Below are positions 7,634 to 16,400 of a DNA stretch of 64,000 nucleotides, in pieces; position 1 is the stretch's first letter, and every line of letters begins with the position of its first letter. Both the position numbers and the translations under genes were made by a program. The stretch is from Amycolatopsis sp. MtRt-6 (GTDB lineage Bacteria; Actinomycetota; Actinomycetes; Mycobacteriales; Pseudonocardiaceae), in NCBI RefSeq assembly GCF_017308975.1, contig NZ_JADWPD010000012.1, positions 51,496 through 115,495 on the forward strand, written 5' to 3'. Under the pieces are notes generated by a model. It was not told the origin of the DNA and ran no database searches. It saw nothing but the letters and a program-made list of their open reading frames with translations.

Positions 7634-8791
7634 ATGGTGGACGACTACTCCGTATTGGGCTTCGAGACGCGCGCGATCCACGCCGGTCAGCAGCCCGACC
7701 CCCGCACCGGCGCGGTGATCGTGCCGATCTACCAGACCTCGACCTACGCGCAGGACGGCGTGGGCGGGACCCGCGAGGGCGACTACGAGTACTCGCGCAC
7801 CGCGAACCCGACCCGGTCGGCGCTGGAGGAGGCGCTGGCCTCGCTGGAAGGCGCCCGGCACGCGCTGGCCTTCGCCTCCGGCATGGCCGCCTCCGACGTG
7901 GTGCTGCGCAGTACCCTCCGCCCCGGTGACCACCTCGTGCTCGGCAACGACGCGTACGGCGGCACGTTCCGCCTGATCGACAAGGTGCTCAGCCTGTGGG
8001 GCGTCGAGCACACCGTCGCCGACCTGGCGAACCTCGACGAGGTGCGGGCCGCGATCCGGCCCGAGACCAAGCTGATCTGGTGCGAGTCGCCGACCAACCC
8101 GATGCTCGGCATCGCCGACATCGCCGCGCTGGCCGGGGTCGCGCACGACGCCGGCGCCCGCCTGGTGGTCGACAACACCTTCGCGACGCCGTACCTGCAG
8201 AACCCGCTGGCGCTGGGCGCCGACATCGTCCTGCACTCGACGACGAAGTACCTCGGCGGCCACTCCGACGTCGTCGGCGGCGCGATCATCACGAACGAAG
8301 ACGAGCTGCGCGAGCAGTTCTTCTACCTGCGCAACGCCGCGGGCGCGGTGCCGGGGCCGTTCGACGCGTGGCTGACCCTGCGCGGCATCAAGACCCTCGC
8401 CCTGCGCATGGAGCGGCACAGCGACAACGCCGAGAAGATCGTCCAGGCGCTGGTCAACCACCCCAAGGTGGCCAAGGTCTACTACCCGGGCCTGCCGGAG
8501 CACCCGGGCCACGAGACGGCGGCGAAGCAGATGCGCCGCTTCGGCGGCATGGTGTCCTTCAGCCACGTCGACGGCGAAGCGGCGGCCCTGGAAGTGGCTT
8601 CGCGCACGAAGCTGTTCATCCTCGCCGAGTCGCTCGGCGGCATCGAGTCGCTGATCGAGCACCCGGGCAAGATGACCCACGCGAGCACGGCGGGGTCGAC
8701 CCTCCAGGTCCCGGCCGACCTGCTGCGCCTCTCGGTCGGCATCGAGGACGGCCGCGACCTGGTGGCCGACCTGCTGGCCGCCCTGGGCTGA
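7634..8791 (+). CDS. metB: Cystathionine gamma-synthase / Cys-Met metabolism PLP enzyme
   Basis: A 385-residue member of the Cys/Met PLP-dependent family. The PLP lysine is Lys205 in LHSTTKYLGGH. Other marks are YEYSRTANPT, the ASGMAA loop and the C-terminal SLGGIESL and RLSVGIED motifs. It corresponds by order to Rv1079, annotated as cystathionine gamma-synthase; members of this family also act as gamma-lyases, and sequence alone does not settle which. With cbs upstream, a gamma-lyase role in cysteine formation is as plausible as synthesis. It ends in the dispersed palindromic repeat at 8798. Confidence 0.92.
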   Translation: MVDDYSVLGFETRAIHAGQQPDPRTGAVIVPIYQTSTYAQDGVGGTREGDYEYSRTANPTRSALEEALASLEGARHALAFASGMAASDVVLRSTLRPGDHLVLGNDAYGGTFRLIDKVLSLWGVEHTVADLANLDEVRAAIRPETKLIWCESPTNPMLGIADIAALAGVAHDAGARLVVDNTFATPYLQNPLALGADIVLHSTTKYLGGHSDVVGGAIITNEDELREQFFYLRNAAGAVPGPFDAWLTLRGIKTLALRMERHSDNAEKIVQALVNHPKVAKVYYPGLPEHPGHETAAKQMRRFGGMVSFSHVDGEAAALEVASRTKLFILAESLGGIESLIEHPGKMTHASTAGSTLQVPADLLRLSVGIEDGRDLVADLLAALG

Positions 8792-8797
8792 GCCCCA

Positions 8798-8884
8798 AGC
8801 GCCCCAATGTGGCCTTGGTTGCGCTCAACGCACCGAAGGCCACATTGGGTGCGTTGGACGCACCGAAGGCCACATTGGGGCGCT
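8798..8884. repeat. Dispersed palindromic intergenic repeat, copy 1
   Basis: A perfect inverted repeat with 19-bp arms (AGCGCCCCAATGTGGCCTT at 8798-8816, its complement at 8866-8884). Inside, a shorter copy of the right arm (GGCCACATTGGGTGCG) repeats at a 30-bp step. It sits between two convergent genes. The same arms appear at 24181-24267. It probably serves as a bidirectional terminator and belongs to a repeat family. Confidence 0.8.
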
Positions 8885-8888
8885 CTGG

Positions 8889-9386
8889 TCAGCGCACGTC
8901 GAGACCGCCGCCGTAGAGCCGTTCCACCCGGAGCGTGATCACCACGCGGCGGTCTTCGACCATGTTCCGCAGGAACGCGGCCTCGGCCCCGGGGTCGTCG
9001 AACGGCGCCTGCATCGCGAGCAGCGCCCGGCCGGTCTCGTCCCCGGGCACCGAGCTGACCGGCGACACCTCGGCCACGCCCTCCGCGACGGCGAAGGCCA
9101 GGTGGTCGTCGCTGCTGACGTACAGCGACGCGTGCGGGTCACGCGCCAGCTGGCGCACCTTCGCGCGTCCCGCCGTCGACCCGATCCGCACGACGCGCTC
9201 CGCCGGATCCCACGCGTAGGCGACAGTGGACAGGTGCGGGAAGCCACCTCGGTTGACCGTGGCCAGCGCGCCCAGGCTGTGGGCGCCCAGCAGCCGGCTC
9301 GACGCTTCTTCGGTGGGCTTGGCGGGGCCGGGACCGCGGCCCGGCTCGTAAACGGTGGTCACCCGGTGATCATCGACGACCCGCAC
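8889..9386 (-). CDS. Pyridoxamine 5'-phosphate oxidase-like (split-barrel) protein
   Basis: A 165-residue protein of the FMN/F420-binding split-barrel type. Typical features are the N-terminal helix, LGALATVNRGGFPHLSTVAYAWD, RIGSTAGRAKVRQLARDPHASLYV and a C-terminal strand (VVITLRVERLYG). These proteins bind flavin or F420 and reduce or sequester small molecules; the substrate is unknown. The start is taken at the GTG at 9386; a GTG at 9362 is possible. It is convergent with metB across the palindromic repeat. It looks like a stand-alone gene. Confidence 0.8.
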   Translation of the reverse strand: MRVVDDHRVTTVYEPGRGPGPAKPTEEASSRLLGAHSLGALATVNRGGFPHLSTVAYAWDPAERVVRIGSTAGRAKVRQLARDPHASLYVSSDDHLAFAVAEGVAEVSPVSSVPGDETGRALLAMQAPFDDPGAEAAFLRNMVEDRRVVITLRVERLYGGGLDVR

Positions 9387-9443
9387 GACCTGCGGAAGAA
9401 GGCACTTTCGTGTTCCCCGGGCACACGGGGGTAACCCACCAGG

Positions 9444-9716
9444 TCAGGGGTTGTAGTTGCCGTGCGCCGCACCGCCGGTCGCCGGCGTGCCGGTGGCCGG
9501 CAGCTTCGCGCCGTCGACGCAGCCGCCGACCAGCTCGACGTGGCTGTCGTGGCGGATGTACTGGGCGGGGGCGCCGCACGAGGCGCTGTCCACCGTGAAG
9601 TACGCGGCGCCGGTGAGCGCGGCGGCCGAGGCCAGCCCGACCACGAGCGGGAGCAGGCCGGCGGAGCGGGTGGCGCGAGCCCGTCGGGCGGCGTTCGCGT
9701 CGTTCCCGGATGCCAT
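9444..9716 (-). CDS. Small membrane-anchored or secreted protein
   Basis: A 90-residue protein with a basic N-terminal region (NAARRARATRSAG), one hydrophobic segment at about residues 20-42 and an extracellular part with two cysteines (SCGAPAQ and GGCVDG), which could form a disulfide. AAGGAG stands 7 nt before the ATG. It is divergent from the threonine dehydratase gene. No family is recognised. The anchor and cysteine pair suggest a cell-surface role. Confidence 0.7.
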   Translation of the reverse strand: MASGNDANAARRARATRSAGLLPLVVGLASAAALTGAAYFTVDSASCGAPAQYIRHDSHVELVGGCVDGAKLPATGTPATGGAAHGNYNP

Positions 9717-9812
9717 AGGTTGCTCCTTGTTTACCGCCTGTTGACGCGTCCCAGGGTACCCGGCCGATGGTCCGGTCAACCTGTGGAGTTCCTGAGTGGC
9801 ATAGTCCGCCGC

Positions 9813-11015
9813 ATGGAACTCGTCACCCTCGAGCGGATCCAGGCCGCCCGGGAGCTCCTCAAAGGAGTGACCCGGGTGACGCCGATGGAGCACGCGCGCG
9901 ACCTGCGCCGGCTCCACGGCGGCCCAGTGCACCTGAAGTGCGAAAACCTGCAGCGGACGGGGTCGTTCAAGATCCGCGGCGCCTACACCCGCATCCACGG
10001 CCTGACCGAGGCCGAACGCGAACGCGGCGTCGTCGCGGCCAGCGCCGGCAACCACGCGCAGGGCGTCGCGCTGGCGTCGTCGCTGCTGGGCGCCAAGTCG
10101 ACCGTCTTCATGCCGCTGCGGGCCCCGCTGCCGAAGCTCGCCGCCACCCGCGGCTACGGCGCCGACGTCCACCTCCACGGCGCCCTCCTGGAGGAGACGC
10201 TCCGGGCCGCCATCGAGTTCGGCGAGCGGACCGGCGCCGTGTTCATCCACCCCTTCGACCACCCGGACGTCATCGCCGGCCAGGGCACGGTCGGCCTCGA
10301 GATCCTCGAGCAGGTGCCGGGCGTCAAGACGATCCTGGTCGCGACCGGCGGCGGCGGGCTGGTCGGCGGCGTCGCGTCGGCGGTGAAGGCGCTGCGCCCG
10401 GACGTCCGCGTCGTCGGCGTCCAGGCCGAGGAGGCCGCCGCGTACCCGCCGTCGCTGGCGGCGGGCGCCCCGGTGCGGCTGAGCACGACCTCGACCATGG
10501 CCGACGGGATCGCGGTGGGCGAGCCCGGCTTGGTCAGCTTCGCCCACGTCGAGTCGCTGGTCGACGACGTCGTGACGGTGTCCGAGCAGTTCCTGTCCCG
10601 CGCGGTGCTGCTCTGCCTGGAGCGGCGCAAGCTGGTGGTCGAGCCGGCCGGCGCGGCGACGGTCGCGGCGCTGCTGCAGCACCCCGGCGTGTTCGAGCCC
10701 CCGGTGGTGGCCATCCTCTCGGGCGGCAACGTCGACCCGGTGCTCCTGCTGCAGATCATCCAGCACGGCATGACGGCGGGCGGCCGCTACCTGCGGCTGC
10801 GGCTGCGGGTCCCGGACCGCCCGGGGTCACTGGTCGGCGTGCTGTCGTGCGTCAGCGAGCTGGGCGCGAACGTGCTCGACGTCGAGCATTCGCGCATCTC
10901 GGGCAGCCTCGACCTCGGCGAGGCCGACGTCGTGCTCGCGCTGGAGACCCGCGGGCCCGAGCACTGCAAGGAGGTCGAGATCGCCCTGGCGGACGCCGGC
11001 TACAGCGTGGTCTGA
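9813..11015 (+). CDS. ilvA: Threonine dehydratase with ACT domain
   Basis: A 400-residue PLP enzyme that deaminates threonine to 2-oxobutanoate, feeding isoleucine synthesis. The PLP lysine is Lys53 in RTGSFKIRGAY. SAGNHAQG and the glycine loop TGGGGLVGG are present. The last 75 residues (RYLRLRLRVPDRPGSL onward) form a single ACT domain, as in the shorter catabolic/biosynthetic enzymes of Actinobacteria, and could bind an amino acid effector. The start at the ATG giving MELVTLERIQ fits family length; no strong ribosome binding site is seen. It is convergent with the toxin operon. Confidence 0.93.
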   Translation: MELVTLERIQAARELLKGVTRVTPMEHARDLRRLHGGPVHLKCENLQRTGSFKIRGAYTRIHGLTEAERERGVVAASAGNHAQGVALASSLLGAKSTVFMPLRAPLPKLAATRGYGADVHLHGALLEETLRAAIEFGERTGAVFIHPFDHPDVIAGQGTVGLEILEQVPGVKTILVATGGGGLVGGVASAVKALRPDVRVVGVQAEEAAAYPPSLAAGAPVRLSTTSTMADGIAVGEPGLVSFAHVESLVDDVVTVSEQFLSRAVLLCLERRKLVVEPAGAATVAALLQHPGVFEPPVVAILSGGNVDPVLLLQIIQHGMTAGGRYLRLRLRVPDRPGSLVGVLSCVSELGANVLDVEHSRISGSLDLGEADVVLALETRGPEHCKEVEIALADAGYSVV

Positions 11016-11021
11016 GTTGTT

Positions 11022-11065
11022 CGGGGGTTCGGGTGGCGGAGCCCCCGACTCGGGGCGAAGCCCCG
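11022..11065. terminator. Double hairpin between convergent genes
   Basis: Two adjacent hairpins: CGGGGG (11022-11027) with CCCCCG (11042-11047), and CGGGGC-GAA-GCCCCG (11051-11065). They lie between the stops of the threonine dehydratase gene and of the last gene of the toxin operon, so they probably end both transcripts. Confidence 0.6.
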
Positions 11066-11069
11066 GATG

Positions 11070-11888
11070 TCACTGAGTGATGGCGGCCAGTGCCAGGTCC
11101 GTGGCGGCCTCGGACACCTCGTCCGGCGCGGTGTAGCGCCGGGCCCGGATGTGGGCGACCAGCTCCGGGTCCGGCGGCACGCCGTGCTCGCGCAGGTAGT
11201 ACGCGACCGCGCCGGGCCAGGCCCAGACGCCGTCCGTGCGGAAGTTCAGCGGCACGGCGTCCGTGCGGTCCGGCGCGAACGCGTCGGGCCCGTTGCTGCG
11301 GGACGCCAGGATCACCGGTGCCGCGTCCAGGTAGGCGAGCAGCTGCCCGGCCTCGGCGGGGGCCACCGGCGGCCGCCGGACGAGCGGGCGGCCGGAGGCG
11401 TCCAGGCCGTCGTAGATCCGCGGCGTCCGGACGCCCTCCTCGCCGGACGGGCCGGCCGCGCGCCGCCGCAGCCAGTCCGGGACCTGCTGGTCGGCGCGCG
11501 GGAACAGCCGCAGCTCGTCCTGGAAGCCGATCGGCGGCGGGGTGCGCCGCCACCGCGGCTCCCGGTCGAAGCCGAAGTCGGCGCCGACGCCCTGCCCGGG
11601 GTCGACGGTCAGCACCGCGCCCAGCCAGGTGCCCGCCCCCGGCCGGTACATGCCCGCGCGCAGCGTGCCCAGGAGCTGGAGCAGTTCCGGCGGCGGCTGG
11701 ACCGCGCGCGGCACGCCGTCCTGGCCGGTGACGACGACGTCGGCTTCGATGTGCCGTCCGGCCGCGCGGTACTCGGCCCGGACCTGCCGCCAGGTGCCCG
11801 GCGGGGCCAGCGACGCCAGCCCGTGCCCGATCCGGTTGACGAGCTGCTGTTGCTGCTCGGGGCCCAGCGGCACCGGCGGGGTGGTCAT
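11070..11888 (-). CDS. Immunity-like protein, last gene of the toxin operon
   Basis: A 272-residue protein with two parts. Residues about 5-150 are a copy of the domain found twice in the upstream gene product: a PPGTWRQV start, an LRAGMYRPGAGTWLGAV core, FGFDREPRW and a PDWL end. This pattern recalls the YezG/DUF600 immunity family (inference). Residues 155-272 form a separate domain with FRTDGVWAWPGAVAYYL and ELVAHIRARRY, which I do not recognise. The ATG overlaps the stop of the TNT gene by 4 bp (ATGA), so the two are made together. The likely job is neutralising the nuclease or the TNT toxin encoded upstream. Confidence 0.75.
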   Translation of the reverse strand: MTTPPVPLGPEQQQQLVNRIGHGLASLAPPGTWRQVRAEYRAAGRHIEADVVVTGQDGVPRAVQPPPELLQLLGTLRAGMYRPGAGTWLGAVLTVDPGQGVGADFGFDREPRWRRTPPPIGFQDELRLFPRADQQVPDWLRRRAAGPSGEEGVRTPRIYDGLDASGRPLVRRPPVAPAEAGQLLAYLDAAPVILASRSNGPDAFAPDRTDAVPLNFRTDGVWAWPGAVAYYLREHGVPPDPELVAHIRARRYTAPDEVSEAATDLALAAITQ

Positions 11889-13453
11889 CGGTCCTCCGCC
11901 GCCGGCGGCCGGGTCGTCGCCTGCGGGACCTCCTCGACGGCCCCGTCGGCCAGGAGGTCGGCGACCGGCCGCGCCAGCACGTAGGCCGTGCCGCCGCCGG
12001 GCTGGTCGTACCAGGGGACGGCGGTGCCGGTGACGGCCCGCACGGGCCGGCGCAGGCGGTACACGTGGTAGGCCCAGCTTTGGACCTCCGCCGGCTCCGA
12101 CCGGTGGGGCCACTCGGTCCGCGCGGCGTACAGCGTGTTGCCGTCCGGGTCGCCGTAGCGGTCCAGCTCGGTGCCCGGCGGCAGCGTGACCAGGCGTTTC
12201 CCGCCGTACATCTGCAACCCGGCGTCACCGCCGACGGGCTGGATGGGCCACTGGTCCGTGGGGCGCTTGGCGTCCGGCGGCAGTTCGTCGCGGAGCGCAC
12301 TCCGGTCCAGGTAGAGGTGACCGGTGAAGTAGCGGGCCGCGCCCACGGCGGTGGGGAAGGTGGCGAGGTCCAGCCGCTGGTCGCCCCGGGCCCGGAAGAC
12401 CGCCCACCCGTCGTCTTCGCGGACCAGGCACCAGGCGCCGTCGGCGACCTCGCCGATCCGGTAGCGGGCCGCGGGGATCTCGAGCTCGGCCGCGGCGTCT
12501 TCGGCCGCGCGCAGGGCTTCCTTGGCCGCCGCCTCCGGGTCGTCCGGGCTCGACGGCGTCATCGCGGCGCCTGTCGCCTCGGCCAGCCAGCCGGGCAGCG
12601 CGTTGCCGGTCCGCGGGAACCGCGCGAGCTCACGGGCGAACTCGGCCACCGGCCGCGGCCCGTCCCACGCCGGCTCGTCGTCCCACGTGTACGTGTACTC
12701 GATGGCGGAGTTGAGCGAGACGTGCGCGACGGCCTGGAACCAGGTGCCCCGGCCTTCGGCGTACATGGCGGCCCGCAGCTCGGCGAACAGCTCGGCGACC
12801 TCCCGCGGCGGCTCCCACGGGGCCAGGCCGCCGTCGGTGGCCCGGCGCACCAGCACCGGCAGTTCGGTGTACCCGCCGATCGCCCGGTAGGTGAGCATCA
12901 CCTGCGTCCAGTCCGGCGGCACGGACAGCGCGACGATGTTCGCGATCTGGTCCCAGTACCAGTTCTGCTCCCGCGGGTTCAGCGGCGGCCGCGGCCGCGC
13001 GACCGGGACGTCTCCGGGTACCGGACGGCCCGCCTCGGCGAGCCGCGCGCGCAGCCACGGCTGGATGTTCTCCGGGTCGCGCGGGTAGGCGTCGAGGTCG
13101 CGCACCCACCCCGCCGGGTCGATCGAGGGCGCCCAGTGCGGGTCCCAGTCCAGGTTGAACAGCGTCTGGATGCGCCCGGGCGGGTTGATCATGTAGCGCA
13201 TCGAGAACCACGTGCCCTCGCCCGGCACGTAGTACGCGTCGCGCATGCGGCGCACGGCGGGCACGACCCGGTCCGGCACCGGGACCGGAACCTGGCTCCC
13301 GTCGGCCAGCAGGACGGTGAGGACGAAGTCCTGGACGTCGACGTTGACCCGGCTCACCAGGTCGATCCGCCGCCATCCGGGGGGCGCGACGTCGACGAGG
13401 GCGTTGCCCACTTCGTGCGACTGCTCCCGCCACTGCGAGGCGTCACGAGGCAT
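11885..13453 (-). CDS. TNT-domain protein with two immunity-like domains
   Basis: A 522-residue protein. Residues about 8-145 and 158-295 are two copies of one domain (MRDAYYVPGEGTWFSMRY with FNLDWDPHW; LRAAMYAEGRGTWFQAV with YTWDDEPAW), each ending in a PWL or PGWL segment. Residues 300-405 form a linker domain (YRIGEVADGAWCLV). The last 115 residues match the TNT NAD glycohydrolase fold: TLPPGTELDRYGDPDG, YHVYRLRRPVRAVTGTAVPW and DQPGGGTAYV, with the conserved Gln near 484. AAAGGA lies 9 nt before the ATG, 36 bp after the nuclease-toxin stop. No export signal or WXG motif is seen. It could be an effector, an immunity protein or both. Confidence 0.8.
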   Translation of the reverse strand: MPRDASQWREQSHEVGNALVDVAPPGWRRIDLVSRVNVDVQDFVLTVLLADGSQVPVPVPDRVVPAVRRMRDAYYVPGEGTWFSMRYMINPPGRIQTLFNLDWDPHWAPSIDPAGWVRDLDAYPRDPENIQPWLRARLAEAGRPVPGDVPVARPRPPLNPREQNWYWDQIANIVALSVPPDWTQVMLTYRAIGGYTELPVLVRRATDGGLAPWEPPREVAELFAELRAAMYAEGRGTWFQAVAHVSLNSAIEYTYTWDDEPAWDGPRPVAEFARELARFPRTGNALPGWLAEATGAAMTPSSPDDPEAAAKEALRAAEDAAAELEIPAARYRIGEVADGAWCLVREDDGWAVFRARGDQRLDLATFPTAVGAARYFTGHLYLDRSALRDELPPDAKRPTDQWPIQPVGGDAGLQMYGGKRLVTLPPGTELDRYGDPDGNTLYAARTEWPHRSEPAEVQSWAYHVYRLRRPVRAVTGTAVPWYDQPGGGTAYVLARPVADLLADGAVEEVPQATTRPPAAEDR

Positions 13454-13489
13454 GAGTGCCGGTCCTTTCTGGTGCCGCGGCCGGTCGCA

Positions 13490-16400
13490 TCAGGACGCTC
13501 CGGCCGGGGTGTTCGGGAAGCTGCGCATGTGGACGCTCCGGTTGCCGGCCGCGTCCACCTCGACCCACCGTACTTGGATGGTGTGCGGGACCAGATCGCC
13601 GTCGTGCCGCATCGGGAACACGTCGATGCCGTCGATCTTGCCGCCCTTCCGCAGGTGCTCGGCGAGGTCGGATTCGAAGGCGTACCAGTGGTCGGGCCCG
13701 GCCTGCTTCGGCCAGCCCTGGTTCTGCGGCCGCCACTGGGACATCATGTTGACCAGCTCGCCGGGCCCGCGGAACTGGTTGCCGGCGATGTGCCCGCCGT
13801 CGTAGAGCCCCATGCCCGCGCCCAGGCGGCCCGACTCGCCCTGCGACGTGCCGTCCCGCCGCAGGAGCTCTTCGCTCGGAGCGAGCTCGGGCTGGTGCGA
13901 GTGCCCGTGCACGGTCTGGGCCGGGCCGCCGTCGACCTCGGGCCCGGTCTGGTAGGTGAACCGGCCGCCGTCCACGTCGTAGACCATGTTCGGAGCGGGG
14001 TTGTTGAGGTCGGGGTGGTGCGGCCGGAAGGTCTCGACCACCGCGACGTTCCCGTGCTCGTCGGTCCAGTACACCGACCGCACCTGGTCGATCCTGCGGT
14101 TGCCTTCGCGGTAGTCGCTGTGCACGACGTACCTGGAGTTCGGCTCGAGGTCCGGGTGGGAGTCCAAAAAGGACTTGCCGCTGGGCAGCTTGACGTCGTG
14201 CTGCTGCGCGCCCCGGAACCGCTCCGGGTCCGCGACGCCGTGCGGCACCTCGGCGTCGGGGTCGATCCGCTGCCGCAGGTGGACTTCGGGGTTGCCCGGG
14301 AGGTTTTCGATGGCTCGCCAGTCCGGGTTCGTCCGCGCGATCCGGCCCGACTCGACCTCCGCCCAGCGGACGTGGCCGTCCGCGTCGGTGTGGAAGGTGC
14401 CGCGGTGGACGCCGTTGGAGTCGGTGACGTCGTACCGGCGGTGCGGCTCGTACGGGCCGCCCTCGGCGAAGGACTGCCGCGGGCCCGGCGCGTCCGGGTG
14501 GTCGCGGCCGATTTCGACGGTGGGACCTTCGAAGTCCGGCCGGTGGTACTGCACCGAGGGGTGCGGCACGCCGTCGGCGTCGGTGTGGAAGGTCTGGTGG
14601 TGCCCGTCGACCTCGACGCGGTAGGTGGTGTCCGGGTGCGGGTGGGTGACGTCCGGGTTCGGGCGGTAGTCCGGGTTCGGCTTGAACGCCGGATCCGCCT
14701 GCCCGGTGGGAATCCGCGGCGGCACGTTCGGGTGCGAAGCGTCGATGTGCGTGACGCGGCCGGTGCCATCGGTGTGGTAGGTGCCGCGCGGCGTCCCGTC
14801 GGCGTCGACGACCTGGTAGGACCGGTTCGGCTGAAGCGGCTGGTCGCCGGGAAAGCGTTCACCGGCCCGCGGCGGCCGCGGCGCGTCCGGGTGCGTGCTG
14901 CCCGGCCCGACGGGAACGGAGTCCCCGCCGGTCGGGGTGAAGTCCGTGCCGTGCTGCGGGTTCCGCCGCACCTCGGCCTGGTGCTGCGGATCGGTGAGTT
15001 CCCGTTCCTGTTGCCGCGAAAGGGGATTCCGGTCTTCGGGAACGGCATCGGGGTCCTGGCCGGCGCCGGGCTGCTGCCGCTGCCGGGTGTCGTCGTCACC
15101 GCGGTGCCGCGAGCTGCCGGCATCGACATCGCGCGGATCGTGGTGCCGGGTGTCCGGGGCGAAGCCGCCGTCACCGGCCGCGTGCGTGGAGCCGTCGGGA
15201 CGGTGGACGCTCCACTCGCCATCGGGCGGAATGCGCGGCCGCAGCTTCCCGTCCGGGCCGATTTCGTAGCCGGAGGAGAAGACACGCCCGTGCGAGTCGG
15301 TCCAGGCGGGCTTGCTGGGCGCGAGCACCTCGGTGTCGAGTTCCCGCGAGAGCCGGTGCGCGAAGTCGTTCGAGCCGGCATCGCACCCGATGAGCCGGAC
15401 GGGCCGGCCGTCGTAGTCCCCGTTCCGCCGCAGGACATCGGCGAATTCTTCGGGGGTGTAGAGCCGGTTCCCGATGCGGGCGTGGCCGTCCGGAGTGACG
15501 TGGACATCGACGGTGTAGCGGCCGTCGGGGTCGGGTTGGACGCGGTGGGGGAGGTCGCCCATGTCGGGATCGCCGGCGTGGTAGGAGCTGCCGGCGGGGG
15601 TGGATTCGGCGTGCCGGGCGTTGACCTCGTCGGGGGCGAGGGGGTCGGTGTGGTGGGGGAGGTCGGGGTCGTGCGGGCCGGGGCCGTTGTTGTGGGGGTT
15701 GTTGTCGTGGGGGCCGGGGGTGCCGTTGTCCGGGCTGTGCGGGCCGCCGGGCCGGGTGTCGGTGCCGTGCGGACCGGGGTGGCTGGGGGCGCCGTTGTCG
15801 GGGCCGCCCGGCCGGGTGTCGGTGCGGACAGGAGTGCTGTTGTCCGGGCCGTGGGGGCCGCCGGGCCGGGCGTCCGGGCCGTGCGGGCTGGGGCGGGCGG
15901 GTGTGGGGCCGCCGGGGCGAGTGTCGGGGCCGTGGGTGCCGGGGCCGAAGCCGCGGGCCGCGGGGGCGGGCTCGGGTGCGTCGGGCGTCCGGGGGCGTCC
16001 GGCGGGGAGGTCGCCGCCGGTGCGGGGCCGTCCGGGCGCGTCGACGTGCGCGCCGGGCGTGCCCGGGGTACCGGTCCAGCCGGCCCCGCCACCGGTGCGC
16101 GGCGAAGCGTTCCCGCCGAGACCACCCCCACCGAGCGCCCCACCACCGGGCGGCATGCCACCCATCGCCGGCTGGCCACCACCCTGCGGCGGAATCCCAT
16201 CGCCCCCACCCCGAGGCGACGGCACGGCATCACCGGCCCCGGCACTGGTCCGCGGAGCGGCGGGCGCGGTCCCACTGGCCGAGGTCCCCTCGGCCCGCGG
16301 CGGCGCGGCACTGCTGGGCGTATCGGACCCATCCGTGCGCGCGGCAGGCGACGAGCCGGAGTGCGCGGGAGCCGGAGCCCCATCGCCCCCACGCGACGGC

